A stretch of 64,000 nucleotides of DNA from Sorangium aterium (GTDB lineage Bacteria > Myxococcota_A > Polyangia > Polyangiales > Polyangiaceae): NCBI RefSeq assembly GCF_028368935.1, contig NZ_JAQNDK010000007.1, positions 1-64,000 on the forward strand, written 5' to 3'. This document shows, in pieces, positions 1 through 10,400 of the stretch. Within the stretch, counting starts at the first letter, position 1; the number at the start of each line of letters is the position of its first letter. The notes beneath the pieces are model-generated. The model had not been told where the DNA came from. It saw only the letters and a program-made list of their open reading frames with translations, and ran no database searches. The position numbers were made by a program, and so were the translations under genes.

Positions 1-1237
<1,237 letters not shown>

Positions 1238-1269
1238 CTGCTGCCGCTGGCGGGCGAGGGACCAACGTC

Positions 1270-1488
1270 ATGGTCCCCGAGAACACGCGTCCCTGTAAAG
1301 GGTTGGGAGGCACGCCCCTCCCGAAAGCCGATCCTATTCCGTCGGTGCGTGCTGCGGCCCAGGTGATCGGGTCGACGCGCGAGACGGTGACGCTGACGCT
1401 CGGGGCGTTCCGGAAGGAGGGCGTGCTCGACGCGGCGGGGCGGCGGCTCATCGTGAAGGACCGCGAGGCGCTCGCCCGGAAGCGCTAG
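1270..1488 (+). pseudogene. Crp/Fnr-type helix-turn-helix remnant
   Basis: A 72-codon reading frame. Its last ~45 residues (from about 1351) resemble the C-terminal DNA-binding winged helix of Crp/Fnr regulators: the recognition-helix pattern GSTRETVTLTL, then a wing ending IVKDREAL. The ~200-residue cyclic-nucleotide-type sensor domain that normally precedes it is absent, because the minus-strand kinase begins there. It is most simply a relic left by deletion or by insertion of the kinase. A free-standing mini-HTH protein cannot be excluded: codon use is normal and there is no internal stop. No convincing ribosome-binding site was seen before the ATG at 1270. Confidence 0.5.
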
Positions 1489-1496
1489 CGGCGGCG

Positions 1497-2074
1497 TCAG
1501 CCTGCCGCGGCGCGCGGCTGCTCCTGGAGCGTGGTGCGCAGCTTGTCCAGCGCGCGCGAGAGGCGGGATTTGACGGTGCCCACCGGCACCGCGAGGCGCT
1601 CGCCGATCTCCACGAGGGAGAGCCCCTCGAAATAGGCGAGCTCGAGCACCGTGCGCTGGTCCTCCTGGAGCGCGGCCACGACGCGCCTCACGCGGGCGCA
1701 GTCGGAGCCGAGCGCCGGGTGGACGCGCATGCCCGGGAGCACGGCGCTCATCGCCTCCGGCTCGGACAGCGCGTGGAGGGCGCGCCGGGCGTCGTCCGGC
1801 GCGACGTCGATGAGGGCGGCGAGGCGCGGCGCCATCGGGTGAACCGCTCCCGGCGATCCACCGAGGCGAAGAGCCGCGCGCGCAGGCGGCCCTTCGGCGG
1901 GACCGGCGGCAGCGCGAGGGCGACGGCCGCGACGGCGGCCTCCGCGTGGGCGAGCCGGCGCGCGCAGTCGCCGGAGGCGCCGAGGTGCGCTTCGACCTCG
2001 GCGTCGCGCGCCCATCCCGCGCGGGCGAGGAGCGCGTCCTCCAACGGATCATCGAGGTGTCCAGCGAGCATCAT
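1497..2074 (-). pseudogene. Frameshifted chimera of ChrR-like anti-sigma N-terminus and ECF sigma region 4
   Basis: Read from 2074, the first ~78 residues look like the N-terminus of a cytoplasmic anti-sigma factor (AGHLDDPLEDALL, then a helical segment ending in RARLFASVDRRERF). The frame then fails near 1842. Restoring one base there joins it exactly to MAPRLAALIDVAPDDAR, the usual next segment of ChrR-like anti-sigma proteins. About 40 residues on, without the cupin domain, the frame becomes sigma-70 region 4: EDQRTVLELAYFEGLSLVEI followed by GTVKSRLSRALDKLR, ending at 1497. The open part can also start at the ATG at 1835 (112 residues). Sigma genes normally precede their anti-sigma genes, so this inverted fusion suggests a rearranged, decayed pair. 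A sequencing error explains the frameshift but not the fusion. Confidence 0.6.
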
Positions 2075-2290
2075 CGGCTCCGCTCCTTCGAGGCGGGGTT
2101 GTGCCCCTGGACGAGTACGCGGGGGAAGGGCGAGCGGTTCCAGTGGACGTGGCGGGGCGCCCCGGACACGCGCCTGTCACGTCCGAGGAGTCGACGCGCT
2201 CGGCGCCGGCGCGCGCGCCGTTCCCAGTTGACGTGGCGCTCGAAGCGTCGATACGCCTTCGCGAGTCGACCCCGCAGGAAAGGACCGCCC

Positions 2291-2602
2291 ATGCCGAAGC
2301 TCAGCTCCGGAACAGCCATCGCCGTCGCATTTCTCTTCGGTTGCTCCGCGTCGTACGTCGCGCCGCGCTTTCTGGTGCCGCCGGTGCAGGCGGGGACCGA
2401 TCCGCCCCGGTGGGAGGTTCGGTGCGTGGACGTGGAGACAGCGCGCGTCAGCGACAGTCAGGTGATCGAGGTGACCACCACGTCCGGATGGAACCCGGTC
2501 CTCAAGCGGTTCGGGCAGGAAGGCTGGGAGCCGGTGCAGTTCCTGCGCAGCGAGATGTCCGGGAAAATCGACGCCGTGTGCTTCAAGCGGCCTCTCCTCT
2601 GA
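2291..2602 (+). CDS. Small exported DUF4177-like protein
   Basis: A 103-residue protein. The N-terminus has a hydrophobic segment ending in FLFGCSAS, a plausible but imperfect lipobox that suggests a secreted lipoprotein. The mature part carries a DUF4177-like pattern: a predicted strand with VIEVTT, then KRFGQEGWEPVQFL and a closing strand ending in VCFKRPL. The ATG at 2291 follows a good AGGAAAGG ribosome-binding site. It stands alone between the sigma remnant and folB. DUF4177-type proteins have no established function, so none is assigned. Confidence 0.7.
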   Translation: MPKLSSGTAIAVAFLFGCSASYVAPRFLVPPVQAGTDPPRWEVRCVDVETARVSDSQVIEVTTTSGWNPVLKRFGQEGWEPVQFLRSEMSGKIDAVCFKRPLL

Positions 2603-2791
2603 CGTGCCGCACAGGGCGCGCGTGGCGCGCAGCCGCCGCGCGCCTGGAGGGCGGTCGCGCCGGGAAGGCCGCCCGCGCCGGGACACGCCGGGACGGCCGT
2701 CGCGCGTCGGGAAGGCCGCGGCGAGCGGGCGACCCTGCCGCCTGGCATTCTTGCGGCGGAAGCCGGCCGGAAGGCATGCTAGGGGGCGCCG

Positions 2792-3172
2792 ATGGAGTCC
2801 GTGATCCAGACGTACCGGATCCGCCTTGACGGCATCCGCTTTCGCGCCAAGCACGGCGTGTCTCGCGCCGAGCGCGACCTGCCCCAGGATTTCGTTGTGT
2901 GCCTGGAGGTGGAGCTCCCGATCTCGCTGTTGCCTCGAGCCGACACGCGCGCGCGCGTCTTCGATTACGACAAGCTCGCGAGCCTCGTCGTCGAATCGGG
3001 CACGAGCGCGTCGTACAAGCTGCTCGAGACGCTCGCCGAGCGCATCATCGAGCGGGTGCTCGACGACACGCCGGCCCTCCTCGTGACCGTTCAGGTCAAG
3101 AAGTTCGGCCCTCCGACGTCGGTGTCGGTGGATGCCGCATCCGTGGAGCTCTCGGGCCGCAAGGTCGGATGA
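2792..3172 (+). CDS. folB: Dihydroneopterin aldolase-like protein FolB
   Basis: A 126-residue cytoplasmic enzyme of the FolB/FolX tunnelling fold. The family converts 7,8-dihydroneopterin to 6-hydroxymethyl-dihydropterin and glycolaldehyde in folate synthesis. Family features visible are the N-terminal RIRLDGIRFRAKHGVS strand and turn, the DFVVCLEVEL strand, FDYDKLASLV, the LLETLAERI helix bearing the conserved active-site Glu, and the C-terminal VTVQVKKFGPP strand. Length matches the family. The ATG at 2792 has an AGGGGG Shine-Dalgarno. No other folate gene is adjacent. An epimerase (FolX) or neopterin-related role cannot be separated from aldolase by sequence reading alone. Confidence 0.85.
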   Translation: MESVIQTYRIRLDGIRFRAKHGVSRAERDLPQDFVVCLEVELPISLLPRADTRARVFDYDKLASLVVESGTSASYKLLETLAERIIERVLDDTPALLVTVQVKKFGPPTSVSVDAASVELSGRKVG

Positions 3173-3215
3173 GCTCGCTCTTGCAGGCGTCTTGGGCTCT
3201 CGCCAAGGTCACGTC

Positions 3216-3935
3216 ATGGCGGACGACGCGGGGCGGCGGACGAGGTCGTTGATCGAGCGCAAGCAGGCGTTCGCCGCGCGGCAGGCGGCGCGCGGCAAGG
3301 GCGCCTTCGACGGGCTCGCGCCGATGGGCAGCGGGCCGCCGAACCGGCATGGGATGCCGAGGCTGCCGATCGGTCAGCGCGAGGTGAAGAGCTGGCCGGT
3401 GCTCGATCTCGGCGATACGCCGGACATCTCGACCGAGCGCTGGCAGCTCGAGATCGACGGGCTCTGCGAGGCGCCGCGGACCTACTCCTGGGAAGAGTTC
3501 ATGGAGCTGCCGCAGACGCTCGACGTGTCCGACTTCCACTGCGTGACCACCTGGAGCCGCCTGGACAACCACTGGATCGGCGTCCGGTTCGCCGAGATCG
3601 CGGAGCGCGCGCGCCCGCTCGCGGACGCGCGCTTCGTGCTGATCGAGGCGAGCGACATCGCGCCCGGCACGCAGACCCCCTACACGACGAACCTGCCGCT
3701 CGACGAGGCCATGCTGCCCGACGTCCTGCTCGTCCACTCCTGGGAGGGCAAGCCGCTGCCCCGTGAGCACGGGGGTCCGGTGCGGATGATCACGCCGCAG
3801 CTCTACTCCTGGAAGGGCGCGAAGTGGATCCGGCGGATCACGTTCAGCGCGGCGGATCAGCCGGGGTTCTGGGAGATCCGCGGCTACTCGAACACGGCGT
3901 ACCCGTGGTTCGACGATCGGTACGGCCGCCGCTAG
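3216..3935 (+). CDS. Sulfite oxidase-type molybdopterin oxidoreductase
   Basis: A 239-residue protein of the SUOX/MsrP molybdenum-cofactor fold. The cofactor-ligating Cys is at about residue 109 in DFHCVTTWS, the conserved family motif. Other family landmarks are RWQLEIDGL, TYSWEEF, YTTNLPLDEA, the GGPVRMITPQLYSWKGAKW block and the final GYSNTAYPWFDDRY. It lacks a Tat signal and a heme or dimerisation domain, so it is probably cytoplasmic and resembles the stand-alone 'sulfite oxidase-like oxidoreductases' found next to small membrane proteins. The ATG at 3216 (AAGG site upstream) is preferred over a longer frame because conserved sequence begins there. It lies 27 bp before the DUF202 gene, so the two are probably co-transcribed. 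The substrate is unknown. Confidence 0.85.
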   Translation: MADDAGRRTRSLIERKQAFAARQAARGKGAFDGLAPMGSGPPNRHGMPRLPIGQREVKSWPVLDLGDTPDISTERWQLEIDGLCEAPRTYSWEEFMELPQTLDVSDFHCVTTWSRLDNHWIGVRFAEIAERARPLADARFVLIEASDIAPGTQTPYTTNLPLDEAMLPDVLLVHSWEGKPLPREHGGPVRMITPQLYSWKGAKWIRRITFSAADQPGFWEIRGYSNTAYPWFDDRYGRR

Positions 3936-3962
3936 GCGGGGCGCCGAGGAGGGTGAGCCACC

Positions 3963-4352
3963 ATGCCTGGCGAGGAGAGCGTGAAGCGCACGGAGGCCTA
4001 CGCGAGGGAGCACCTGGCCAACGAGCGGACGCACCTCGCCTACGTGCGCACGGCGATCGCGCTGCTCAGCTTCGGCATCACGCTCAACCGGGTCAGCCTC
4101 TACTTTCTGGAGGCGGGGCCGCCGGCCGCGCCCGGAGGGCCGCGGTCGTTGCTGCGCGAGGTCGTGGGCGTCGGCGCGGGGATGGTCGTGCTCGGGATGG
4201 CGCTCATCGCGTGGGCCGCGACGCGTTACCTGCGCGTCGCGCGCGCCATCGATCGCGGGGAGTACCGCCCTGACCGGACGGCGATCCTGATCTTCACGGC
4301 GGCGCTCTTCCTGGCCGGCGCGGCGAGCATCGCCTGGCTGTTCGCCTCGTGA
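3963..4352 (+). CDS. DUF202 family membrane protein
   Basis: A 129-residue integral membrane protein of the DUF202 (YidH-like) family. The N-terminal NERTHLAYVRTAIALLSFG motif is the family signature. Three hydrophobic segments are visible at about residues 27-45, 68-87 and 108-127. The ATG at 3963 has a strong GAGGAGGGTGA ribosome-binding site. It follows the molybdoenzyme closely and may serve as its membrane partner; that is inferred from position only. The family function is not established. Confidence 0.85.
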   Translation: MPGEESVKRTEAYAREHLANERTHLAYVRTAIALLSFGITLNRVSLYFLEAGPPAAPGGPRSLLREVVGVGAGMVVLGMALIAWAATRYLRVARAIDRGEYRPDRTAILIFTAALFLAGAASIAWLFAS

Positions 4353-4462
4353 GCCGGAGGCGAAGCGTCCCGGTGCGACGAGGCGCGGCCCGGCGAGCAG
4401 GGGCGCACGGCGCACGGCTGCGGACGTCCCCTCCTCGCGGCTCGGCGTAGAGCACGGTGTCA

Positions 4463-4482
4463 GTCAGCGGCTTTCCGCTGAC
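4463..4482 (+). terminator. Possible terminator hairpin
   Basis: A perfect 8-bp stem (GTCAGCGG/CCGCTGAC) with a 4-base loop lies 110 bp after the DUF202 stop, with a short T-rich stretch (CTTTTCC) about 8 bp downstream. It may end the folB-SUOX-DUF202 transcripts. The T-run is short and offset, so this is tentative. The rest of 4353-4685 shows no gene. Confidence 0.35.
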
Positions 4483-4685
4483 GAGCACCGCTTTTCCTCC
4501 CTTCGACCTCGCGCCTGCCCTGCTGGAAGGCTGCCTCGCCAGCGGCGCATTCTGGTGAAAACTTGCGTGACGGCCGCGGGCCCGACGCGGCATAGTGCGC
4601 GTCTCGGATGACAGGCAAACGACACCCCGGCGGATTGGGGCCGCCAGGGTGCCGGCGCCTCAGCCTCGTGCCGGAGGACTGGAGC

Positions 4686-5786
4686 ATGGGTAAGCCCATC
4701 GCGCCTTGGTTTGTTGGTTGCATTCTTCTCATCGGCCCAGCGACGTTCTTTGCATGTGGTGACGTGCCCTATATGGGCGGAGACTGCGCGGTCACGGATG
4801 ACTGCGAGTCGGATCACCAGTACGTGCCGGGCACGATCTGCGTCGATGAGCGCTGCGTGTGCGGCGAGCCGGGCAAGGTCATCTGCTGCGCGCGCGGCGA
4901 GGAGGGCTCGCGCGGCGAGCAGGACTCGGAGTGTTTCAAGGCGTGCCTCACCTGCGACGAGTGCGCGGAGGGCACCGAGGAGGGCACCGAGAAGTGCTCC
5001 GGGGTGTCCGTGCCGCCCGGCGGCTGCGAGAGCGACGCGGAGTGCCCTGGCCCGCCGGACCCGCGGTGCGGCGCGGGGCGGTGCGTGGACGGCGCGTGCG
5101 CGGTGGAGATCCACGAGGGCCCCATCGAGTCGCAGCTCCGCGGCGATTGCAAGATCGAGAAGTGTACAGCCGACGGCGGTGTGGTCAGCGCGGCGGCCCA
5201 GGATATCTACGATGACGGCAACCAGTGCACCCTCGACGTCTGCGAGATCGATGAGCCGCGGCATCTCCTGTTGAATGAGGTCACGTGCCCCGCCTCGGGC
5301 GAGGGGCGATGTCATGAAGGCACCTGCGTGCAGTGTGTCGACACGGACGCTTCGCTGCGCTGTCCCGGCGGGCGCGCGTGTGATGGCGTCTGGTGCGTGC
5401 CGGAGCACTGCGTGAACGACGTGCAGGACGTCGGCCTTGGAGAGACAGGCTTCAACTGCGGTGGCCCGTGCCGGCCCTGCCAGGCGGGGGACCGCTGCCG
5501 CGCGGCCACGGACTGCATGAGCGGCGTGTGCACGAACGAGACCTGCATGATCCCGACCTGCAGCGACGGGGTGAAGAACGGCCGGGAGTCCGGCGTCGAC
5601 TGCGGCAAGCAGTACTGCCCGCGCTGCGCGCCGGGCCGGGGCTGCCAGACCGGCGCGGACTGCACGAGCGGCGTGTGCTGGGCCGGCGTCTGCGAGGCCC
5701 CCACCTGCACGGACGGCGTGAAGAACGGCGACGAGGCCGGCGTCGACTGCGGCGGCGCGGGGTGCGGCGGGCCGTGTCCTGGCTGA
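4686..5786 (+). CDS. Cys-rich secreted lipoprotein with DGVKNG repeats
   Basis: A 366-residue exported protein. The N-terminal MGKPIAPWFVGCILLIGPATFFACGD is a signal peptide with a lipobox-like Cys. The mature part is extremely Cys-rich and mosaic: short spacings such as CVDERCVCGEPGKVICC, then CTLDVC, then two or three C-terminal repeats of the form PTCxDGVKNGxExGVDCG followed by C-x-x-C-x-x-G-x-x-C and DCxSGVC. This repeat type is common in myxobacterial surface proteins. Disulfide-stabilised extracellular display is the likely role; no enzyme motif is seen. The ATG at 4686 is preferred over 4608 because it follows GGAGG and starts the signal peptide. Homologues are sometimes annotated as 'tryptophan synthase alpha chain', which the sequence does not support. 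Confidence 0.8.
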   Translation: MGKPIAPWFVGCILLIGPATFFACGDVPYMGGDCAVTDDCESDHQYVPGTICVDERCVCGEPGKVICCARGEEGSRGEQDSECFKACLTCDECAEGTEEGTEKCSGVSVPPGGCESDAECPGPPDPRCGAGRCVDGACAVEIHEGPIESQLRGDCKIEKCTADGGVVSAAAQDIYDDGNQCTLDVCEIDEPRHLLLNEVTCPASGEGRCHEGTCVQCVDTDASLRCPGGRACDGVWCVPEHCVNDVQDVGLGETGFNCGGPCRPCQAGDRCRAATDCMSGVCTNETCMIPTCSDGVKNGRESGVDCGKQYCPRCAPGRGCQTGADCTSGVCWAGVCEAPTCTDGVKNGDEAGVDCGGAGCGGPCPG

Positions 5787-5871
5787 TCCTGGCGGACGGG
5801 CGAGCGGCACGTGCGCGCGTGGGTGGAAGGATGGCCATTCCCGTCTGGGGTCATCGGTCGCGTTCCACGTC

Positions 5872-6084
5872 ATGCCGACGTGCGGCGTCACCTTGTGCGG
5901 GCGCGTCGTCGGGGTGGCGATAGGCGGGCACGCACACACCAACACGTACGTTGCCGGGCCGCTGGGCTGGTCGATGAGCGGCTATGTGGATTGGGTCGGC
6001 GAGGGTAGTTGTATGCTCCCGGGCTCCGTGGCCGTCGTCGTCGTTGAAGGCGTGTCGATGGGCGAGGCGACGATCTACGTGTGA
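5872..6084 (+). CDS. Small hypothetical protein, uncertain
   Basis: A 70-codon frame in an otherwise empty 360-bp gap. Third positions are mostly G/C and composition is unlike the Arg-rich shadows around it: rich in Gly, Val, Thr and Ala, with few charged residues. It encodes Gly/Val-rich strands (GVAIGGHAHTNTYVAG, SVAVVVVEGVSMGEATIYV) that could form a small beta structure. No ribosome-binding site is evident, no family was recognised, and no signal peptide is present. Confidence 0.35.
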   Translation: MPTCGVTLCGRVVGVAIGGHAHTNTYVAGPLGWSMSGYVDWVGEGSCMLPGSVAVVVVEGVSMGEATIYV

Positions 6085-6148
6085 CCAGGAAAAGAGACCT
6101 CCTCCCCCGCGCCGGCTCCCGCTCGCAGCGCTCACGCGGGGGCGGACG

Positions 6149-7237
6149 TCATTCATCCTCCGCCGCGCCGTGCGCCAGCACCGTCTCTCCACCGTTCTTG
6201 TCGAGCTCGATGAGCCGGCAGGGCGTCGCCTTCTGGAGCCGCTCTGCCAGCGGGCGGGAGTGCGTCGTGATCCACAGCTGACTCCGGGAGGCCGCGTGCA
6301 CAAGGAGATCCCCGAGCGGCCCGAGCAGATCCGGATGCAGGCTCGTCTCCGGTTCGTTCAGCGCCATCAGCAGCGGAGGCCTCGGGCTCAGCAGCGCCGC
6401 CAGGAGGCAGAGATAGCGCGCCGTGCCGTCCGAGAACTCGCGGGCGTCGAGCGGCCGTGACATCCCTGGCAAGCCGAGCTCGACGCGGAACCGCCCCTGC
6501 GTCGAGGAGACCTCGAGCGACGCGCCGGGGAACGCGCTGGAGACGGCATCCTTCAAGGCGACCCTGTCGCCGATATCGAGGATCGTCGCCAGCGCCGCGG
6601 CGAGATCGTGGCCATCGGTGCTGAGCACCGGCGTCCGCACCCCGACCTGCTCGACCCGCAACGGTGCGCCGGAGTCGGTGCGGAAGTGGTGATAGAACCG
6701 GAAGTTCATCAGCTTTTGCCGCACCACCGAGAGCAATGGAAAGCGGTGCGGCTCCACCACCTGCGCCAGCACCGACTCCGAGCCCCAGAGCGAGAAGGGA
6801 AAGGTCACGCGCTGGCCGTCCGCGTCGCGCGCGAAGGCCGAGCCCGCGGCCCGCTCCAGCATCGGCAGGCGGCGGCGCTTGTCGAGCAACCAGAGTTTCT
6901 CTTCCTTGATGTCCGGATCCAGCTCGAACGGCCCTCCAGGCGGCGGCGTCAGTCCGCACTGAAGCTCGTAGACGAGCTGCTCCAGCCGCACCCGCAGCGT
7001 CATCCGCACCGGGCCTTTGCTGCGCTGGCCAGCCCAGAGCACCGAGGGCATCCCGCCCTCCTCGGCCAGCGTGCGCGCGAAGCTCCCGCTCGCCGCGGAG
7101 CCGAGCAGCACCATGGTGCGATAGAGATTGGTCTTGCCGACGCCGTTCGGTCCGACAATGACGTTGACCTGCGCGAGGGGGAGCGTCAGCTCACGGATCG
7201 AGCGGTATCCCGCGACGTGGAGCTCCTGGACCGTCAT
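6149..7237 (-). CDS. AAA family ATPase (RecF/OLD-like)
   Basis: A 362-residue ATPase of the AAA_21/RecF-OLD type. Walker A GPNGVGKTN is at residues 29-37 after the typical N-terminal strand LHVAGYRSIRELTLPL. The ABC-like signature region is REFSDGTARYLCLLAAL, Walker B is LLMALNEPET, and an H-loop-like ITTHS follows. There is no long coiled coil and no TOPRIM domain, so it matches the short SMC-related ATPases that act alone or with a partner nuclease in DNA repair or phage defence. No nuclease partner is adjacent: the neighbours are an empty gap and the large YhaN-like gene. The ATG at 7237 is the natural start, before MTVQELHVAGYRSI. Confidence 0.85.
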   Translation of the reverse strand: MTVQELHVAGYRSIRELTLPLAQVNVIVGPNGVGKTNLYRTMVLLGSAASGSFARTLAEEGGMPSVLWAGQRSKGPVRMTLRVRLEQLVYELQCGLTPPPGGPFELDPDIKEEKLWLLDKRRRLPMLERAAGSAFARDADGQRVTFPFSLWGSESVLAQVVEPHRFPLLSVVRQKLMNFRFYHHFRTDSGAPLRVEQVGVRTPVLSTDGHDLAAALATILDIGDRVALKDAVSSAFPGASLEVSSTQGRFRVELGLPGMSRPLDAREFSDGTARYLCLLAALLSPRPPLLMALNEPETSLHPDLLGPLGDLLVHAASRSQLWITTHSRPLAERLQKATPCRLIELDKNGGETVLAHGAAEDE

Positions 7238-7289
7238 CCCGCCCAGGATAGCCTATCGCGGTCACCGGCCTTCAAAACGAGTCGCTCAG

Positions 7290-7444
7290 CCTGTCTGCGG
7301 GGGGAGCGACCCGGCGTGGTCGACGCGCATCTGGCTCACCAACGAAACGGCGCTCGGCTTCCACGTCTCGCTGCTCGAGCCATACTACGGGCTCCACCTC
7401 CCCGGCATCCCCGAGGAGCCGCCGGTGCCGCCCGCCGCGGTCCT
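7290..7444 (+). other. Possible gene fragment between two ATPase genes
   Basis: The plus strand of this ~155-bp gap reads as coherent, non-Arg-rich protein: TRIWLTNETALGFHVSLLEP, then YYGLHLPGIPEEP. It has neither its own start nor an end before it runs into the yhaN-like gene on the other strand. It looks like the broken N-terminal piece of a lost gene, but I cannot name the family. Confidence 0.25.
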
Positions 7445-10400
7445 CTACCGCAGGCGGTGCTCGCGGAGCACGTCGGCCGGCACCGCCTCGCGCGCGAGCT
7501 CGCAGAGCCGCGCGTGGTGCGTGAAGAACAGCACCTGCGTCGTCCCCGCGAGCTCGCCGAGCACCGCGAGGGCGGCCCGGGCGCGGTCGTCGTCGAAGTG
7601 AATCAGGATGTCGTCCAGGATGAGCGGCATCGGCTCGCCCGTCCGGGCGTGATGCTCGAGGCTCGCGAGGCGCAGCGCGAGGTAGAGCTGGTCGCGCGTG
7701 CCGTCGCTCAGGCCCGTGACGTCCACCTCGCGCTGCACCGGCGCCCTCGCGGGCTCCGCCGCTGCGTCCGTCGGCGCCGTCGCGGGCTTCGCCGCTGCGT
7801 CCGTCGGCGCCTTCGCAGGCTCCGCTGCCGCATCCACAGACGCCTTCGCGGGCTCTGCCGGTGCGTCCGTCGGCGCCTTCGCGGGCTCTGCCGCTGCGTC
7901 CGCCGGCGTCGTCACGGGCTCCGCCGCGCCGTCCGGCGCGGGCGCCCTCGCGATCGCTGCCCCGCCGACTCCCGCGCTAGACGCCGCCGCGCGGACGCAG
8001 CGGAGGATCGCCTGCTCGCTCTCGTCGTAGCCCACCCGGAGGCCGGCGAAGGCGCCCAGCGTCAGGCGGTGGAAGAGCGCGCTCGCGCGCGCCAGGATCG
8101 GGCCCTGGTTGCGCTCGCGGTAGCGCTCGATCTCGCGCTCGAGCAGCACCGCGGCGAGGCGCGCCCGCACGTAACGGCGCACCTCGCCGCGCAGGTGCGA
8201 GAGGCAGATCTGCGCCTCCGCGGCGGCCTCCGCGGCGCCCACCGTCGCCCGGAGGTGCTCGCGCTCCTGCTCCAGGCTCCCGAGCGCCCTGTCGATCCGG
8301 CGCCGCTCGTCCTCGAGCGCCGCGAGGCGCTCCTCCGCCCGGTCGAGCTCGAGCGCGAGCGCGTCCCGCTCCACCTCCGCGGTCTCCTGCTCGAGCGCGG
8401 CGATGCCCGCGCCCTCGCCCGCCTCGAGGAGCTTGCCCTCGTTCTCGACGAGCTCGCGGTCGAGCCGGCGCGCCTCGCGCGAGCGCTCCTCCGCCAGCGA
8501 GAGCGCGGCGACGTCGGCGGCGTCGTCGCCGCCGCGCGGGACGCCCGCCGCCTCGAAGAGCTTGGCGAGGCGCGACTCGGCGGCCGCGCGGCGCGCCTCC
8601 TGCTGATCCAGCTCGCGGCGCTTGTCGGCCAGGCTCCGCGCGATCTCGCCGCGCTCGCGGAGGTCGGCGCGCGCCTTGTGGTGGCGCTTGATCAGCTGAT
8701 CGGCGGCCTGATCCGCCGGCAGCGGGGCGAGGTCCGGCGCGTGCCGGGACGCGAGCTCCGCGACGTCGGCCGCGAACGCCCGGGCGTCGCGCTCCATGCC
8801 GCGCACCCGGCGGCGCTCGTGGGCGGCGCTGTCCGCCTTGCGGAACAGCACGCCGAGCTCGTCGAGGATCGCCGTGGCCTCGTCCGCGGAGGCGTCGCCG
8901 GGCAGGCCGAGCGGCCGCACGCCCTCGGCCCACTCGGCACGCCACGCCTCGAGCGCGCGCGCGTGCTGCGACTGCTCGCGCTCGAGGTCCTCGATCTCGC
9001 GCTCGAGCTCCTTGCGCTCCCGCAGGAGCTCCTTGCGCTCCCGGGCCGCGCCCTCGATGGCCGCGAGCTCCTGCTCCGCGGCCTCGACGAGCGCCGGGAG
9101 GCGCGCGGGCGCGTCCTCCGGCGCTCCGGCCGCATCGCCGCGCGCGCCCACGCTCGCCGCATCACGGCGCGAGCCCACGCCGGCCGCGTCCCCGCGCGAG
9201 GCGCCCGGCGCGGCGCGGGCGCCCTGGATCGCCGCGTGGAGCTCGGCCGCGTGCGCCTGCATCCGGGCCCGCAGCGCCTCGGCCTCGGCCTCCGCGGCGC
9301 GCAGCCGATCGACCGTGGCGGTGAGGACCGCGTAGCGGCCGAGCCAGCCGCGCATCTCCTCGGGCGAGCGCGGGGCGACGCCCGCGGGCCGCCACAGCTC
9401 GATCCACGCGGCCTCGGCCTCCTCGGCCCGGCGCGCGAGCGCTGCGCGCTCCGTGGCGAGCTGCGCCTGGTCCGCCTGGGCCCGCGCCTCGTCCGCGAGC
9501 AGCCGCGCCAGGCGGGCGACCCGGTCGGCCTCGCGGCGCAGCCGATCGGCGAGCGCGTCGGCGGCGCGGACCAGGTCGGCGTAGTCGTCGGGCTTCCCCC
9601 GGGCGGCCGGCGGCTCGTCGCGCGCGGCGAGCGACGGCCTGCGCCGCGCTCCGGGCGAGGCGGGCGCGTCCGCGCCGATGTCGAAGAGCGTGGCGGTGTG
9701 GATCGTCGCCGCCGCCGCGCGGGCGCCCGCCTTCGCCTGGAGGGCGCGCACCAGCGCCTTGAAGGCGGCGTCTCGCCGCTCGCGCGCCTCCGCGAGGTCG
9801 GCCTCCGTGGGGACGGCGCCGGCGCGCTGGAGCGCGTCGATCTCGCGGGCGCTCTCGCGGAGGCGCGCCTCGATCTCGGCGGCGCGCTCGCCGAGCCGCT
9901 CGCGCTCCCGGGCGAGCGCGCCCCACTGCGCGGCCGCCCGGTCGACCGTCTCGGGGAGCGGGACGGGCAGGGCGCTCGCCTCGGCCGCGGACAGCGGCCG
10001 GCCTTCGGGCGCGTCGCCGGCGTCGAGGCGCGCCTGCCGCGCTGCCGCCTCGCCAACGTCGAGGCGCGCCTGCCGCGCTGCCGCCTCGCCAACGTCGAGG
10101 CGCGCCTGCCGCGCTGCCGCCTCGCCGACGTCGAGGCGCGTCCGAAGGCCGGCCGCGCCGAGGCCGAGCCGATCGCGCTGCGCGTCGGCGTCGCGGGCGA
10201 GCTGCGCCGCCGCGGCGGCGGCCTCGCGGAGGCGGTGCTCGAGGTCGCCCTGCTTCTGCGCGCGAGAGAGCGCGCCGCGGAGCGGGGCAGGGTCCTCACC
10301 CGACGGCAGCTCGGCCAGCCTGCGCGCGCAGGCGTCGCGCCGCGCGCGGTGCGCCGAGAGCAGCCGCTCCACCTCGCGCGGCTTGGCCTCGGCGGCGCCG

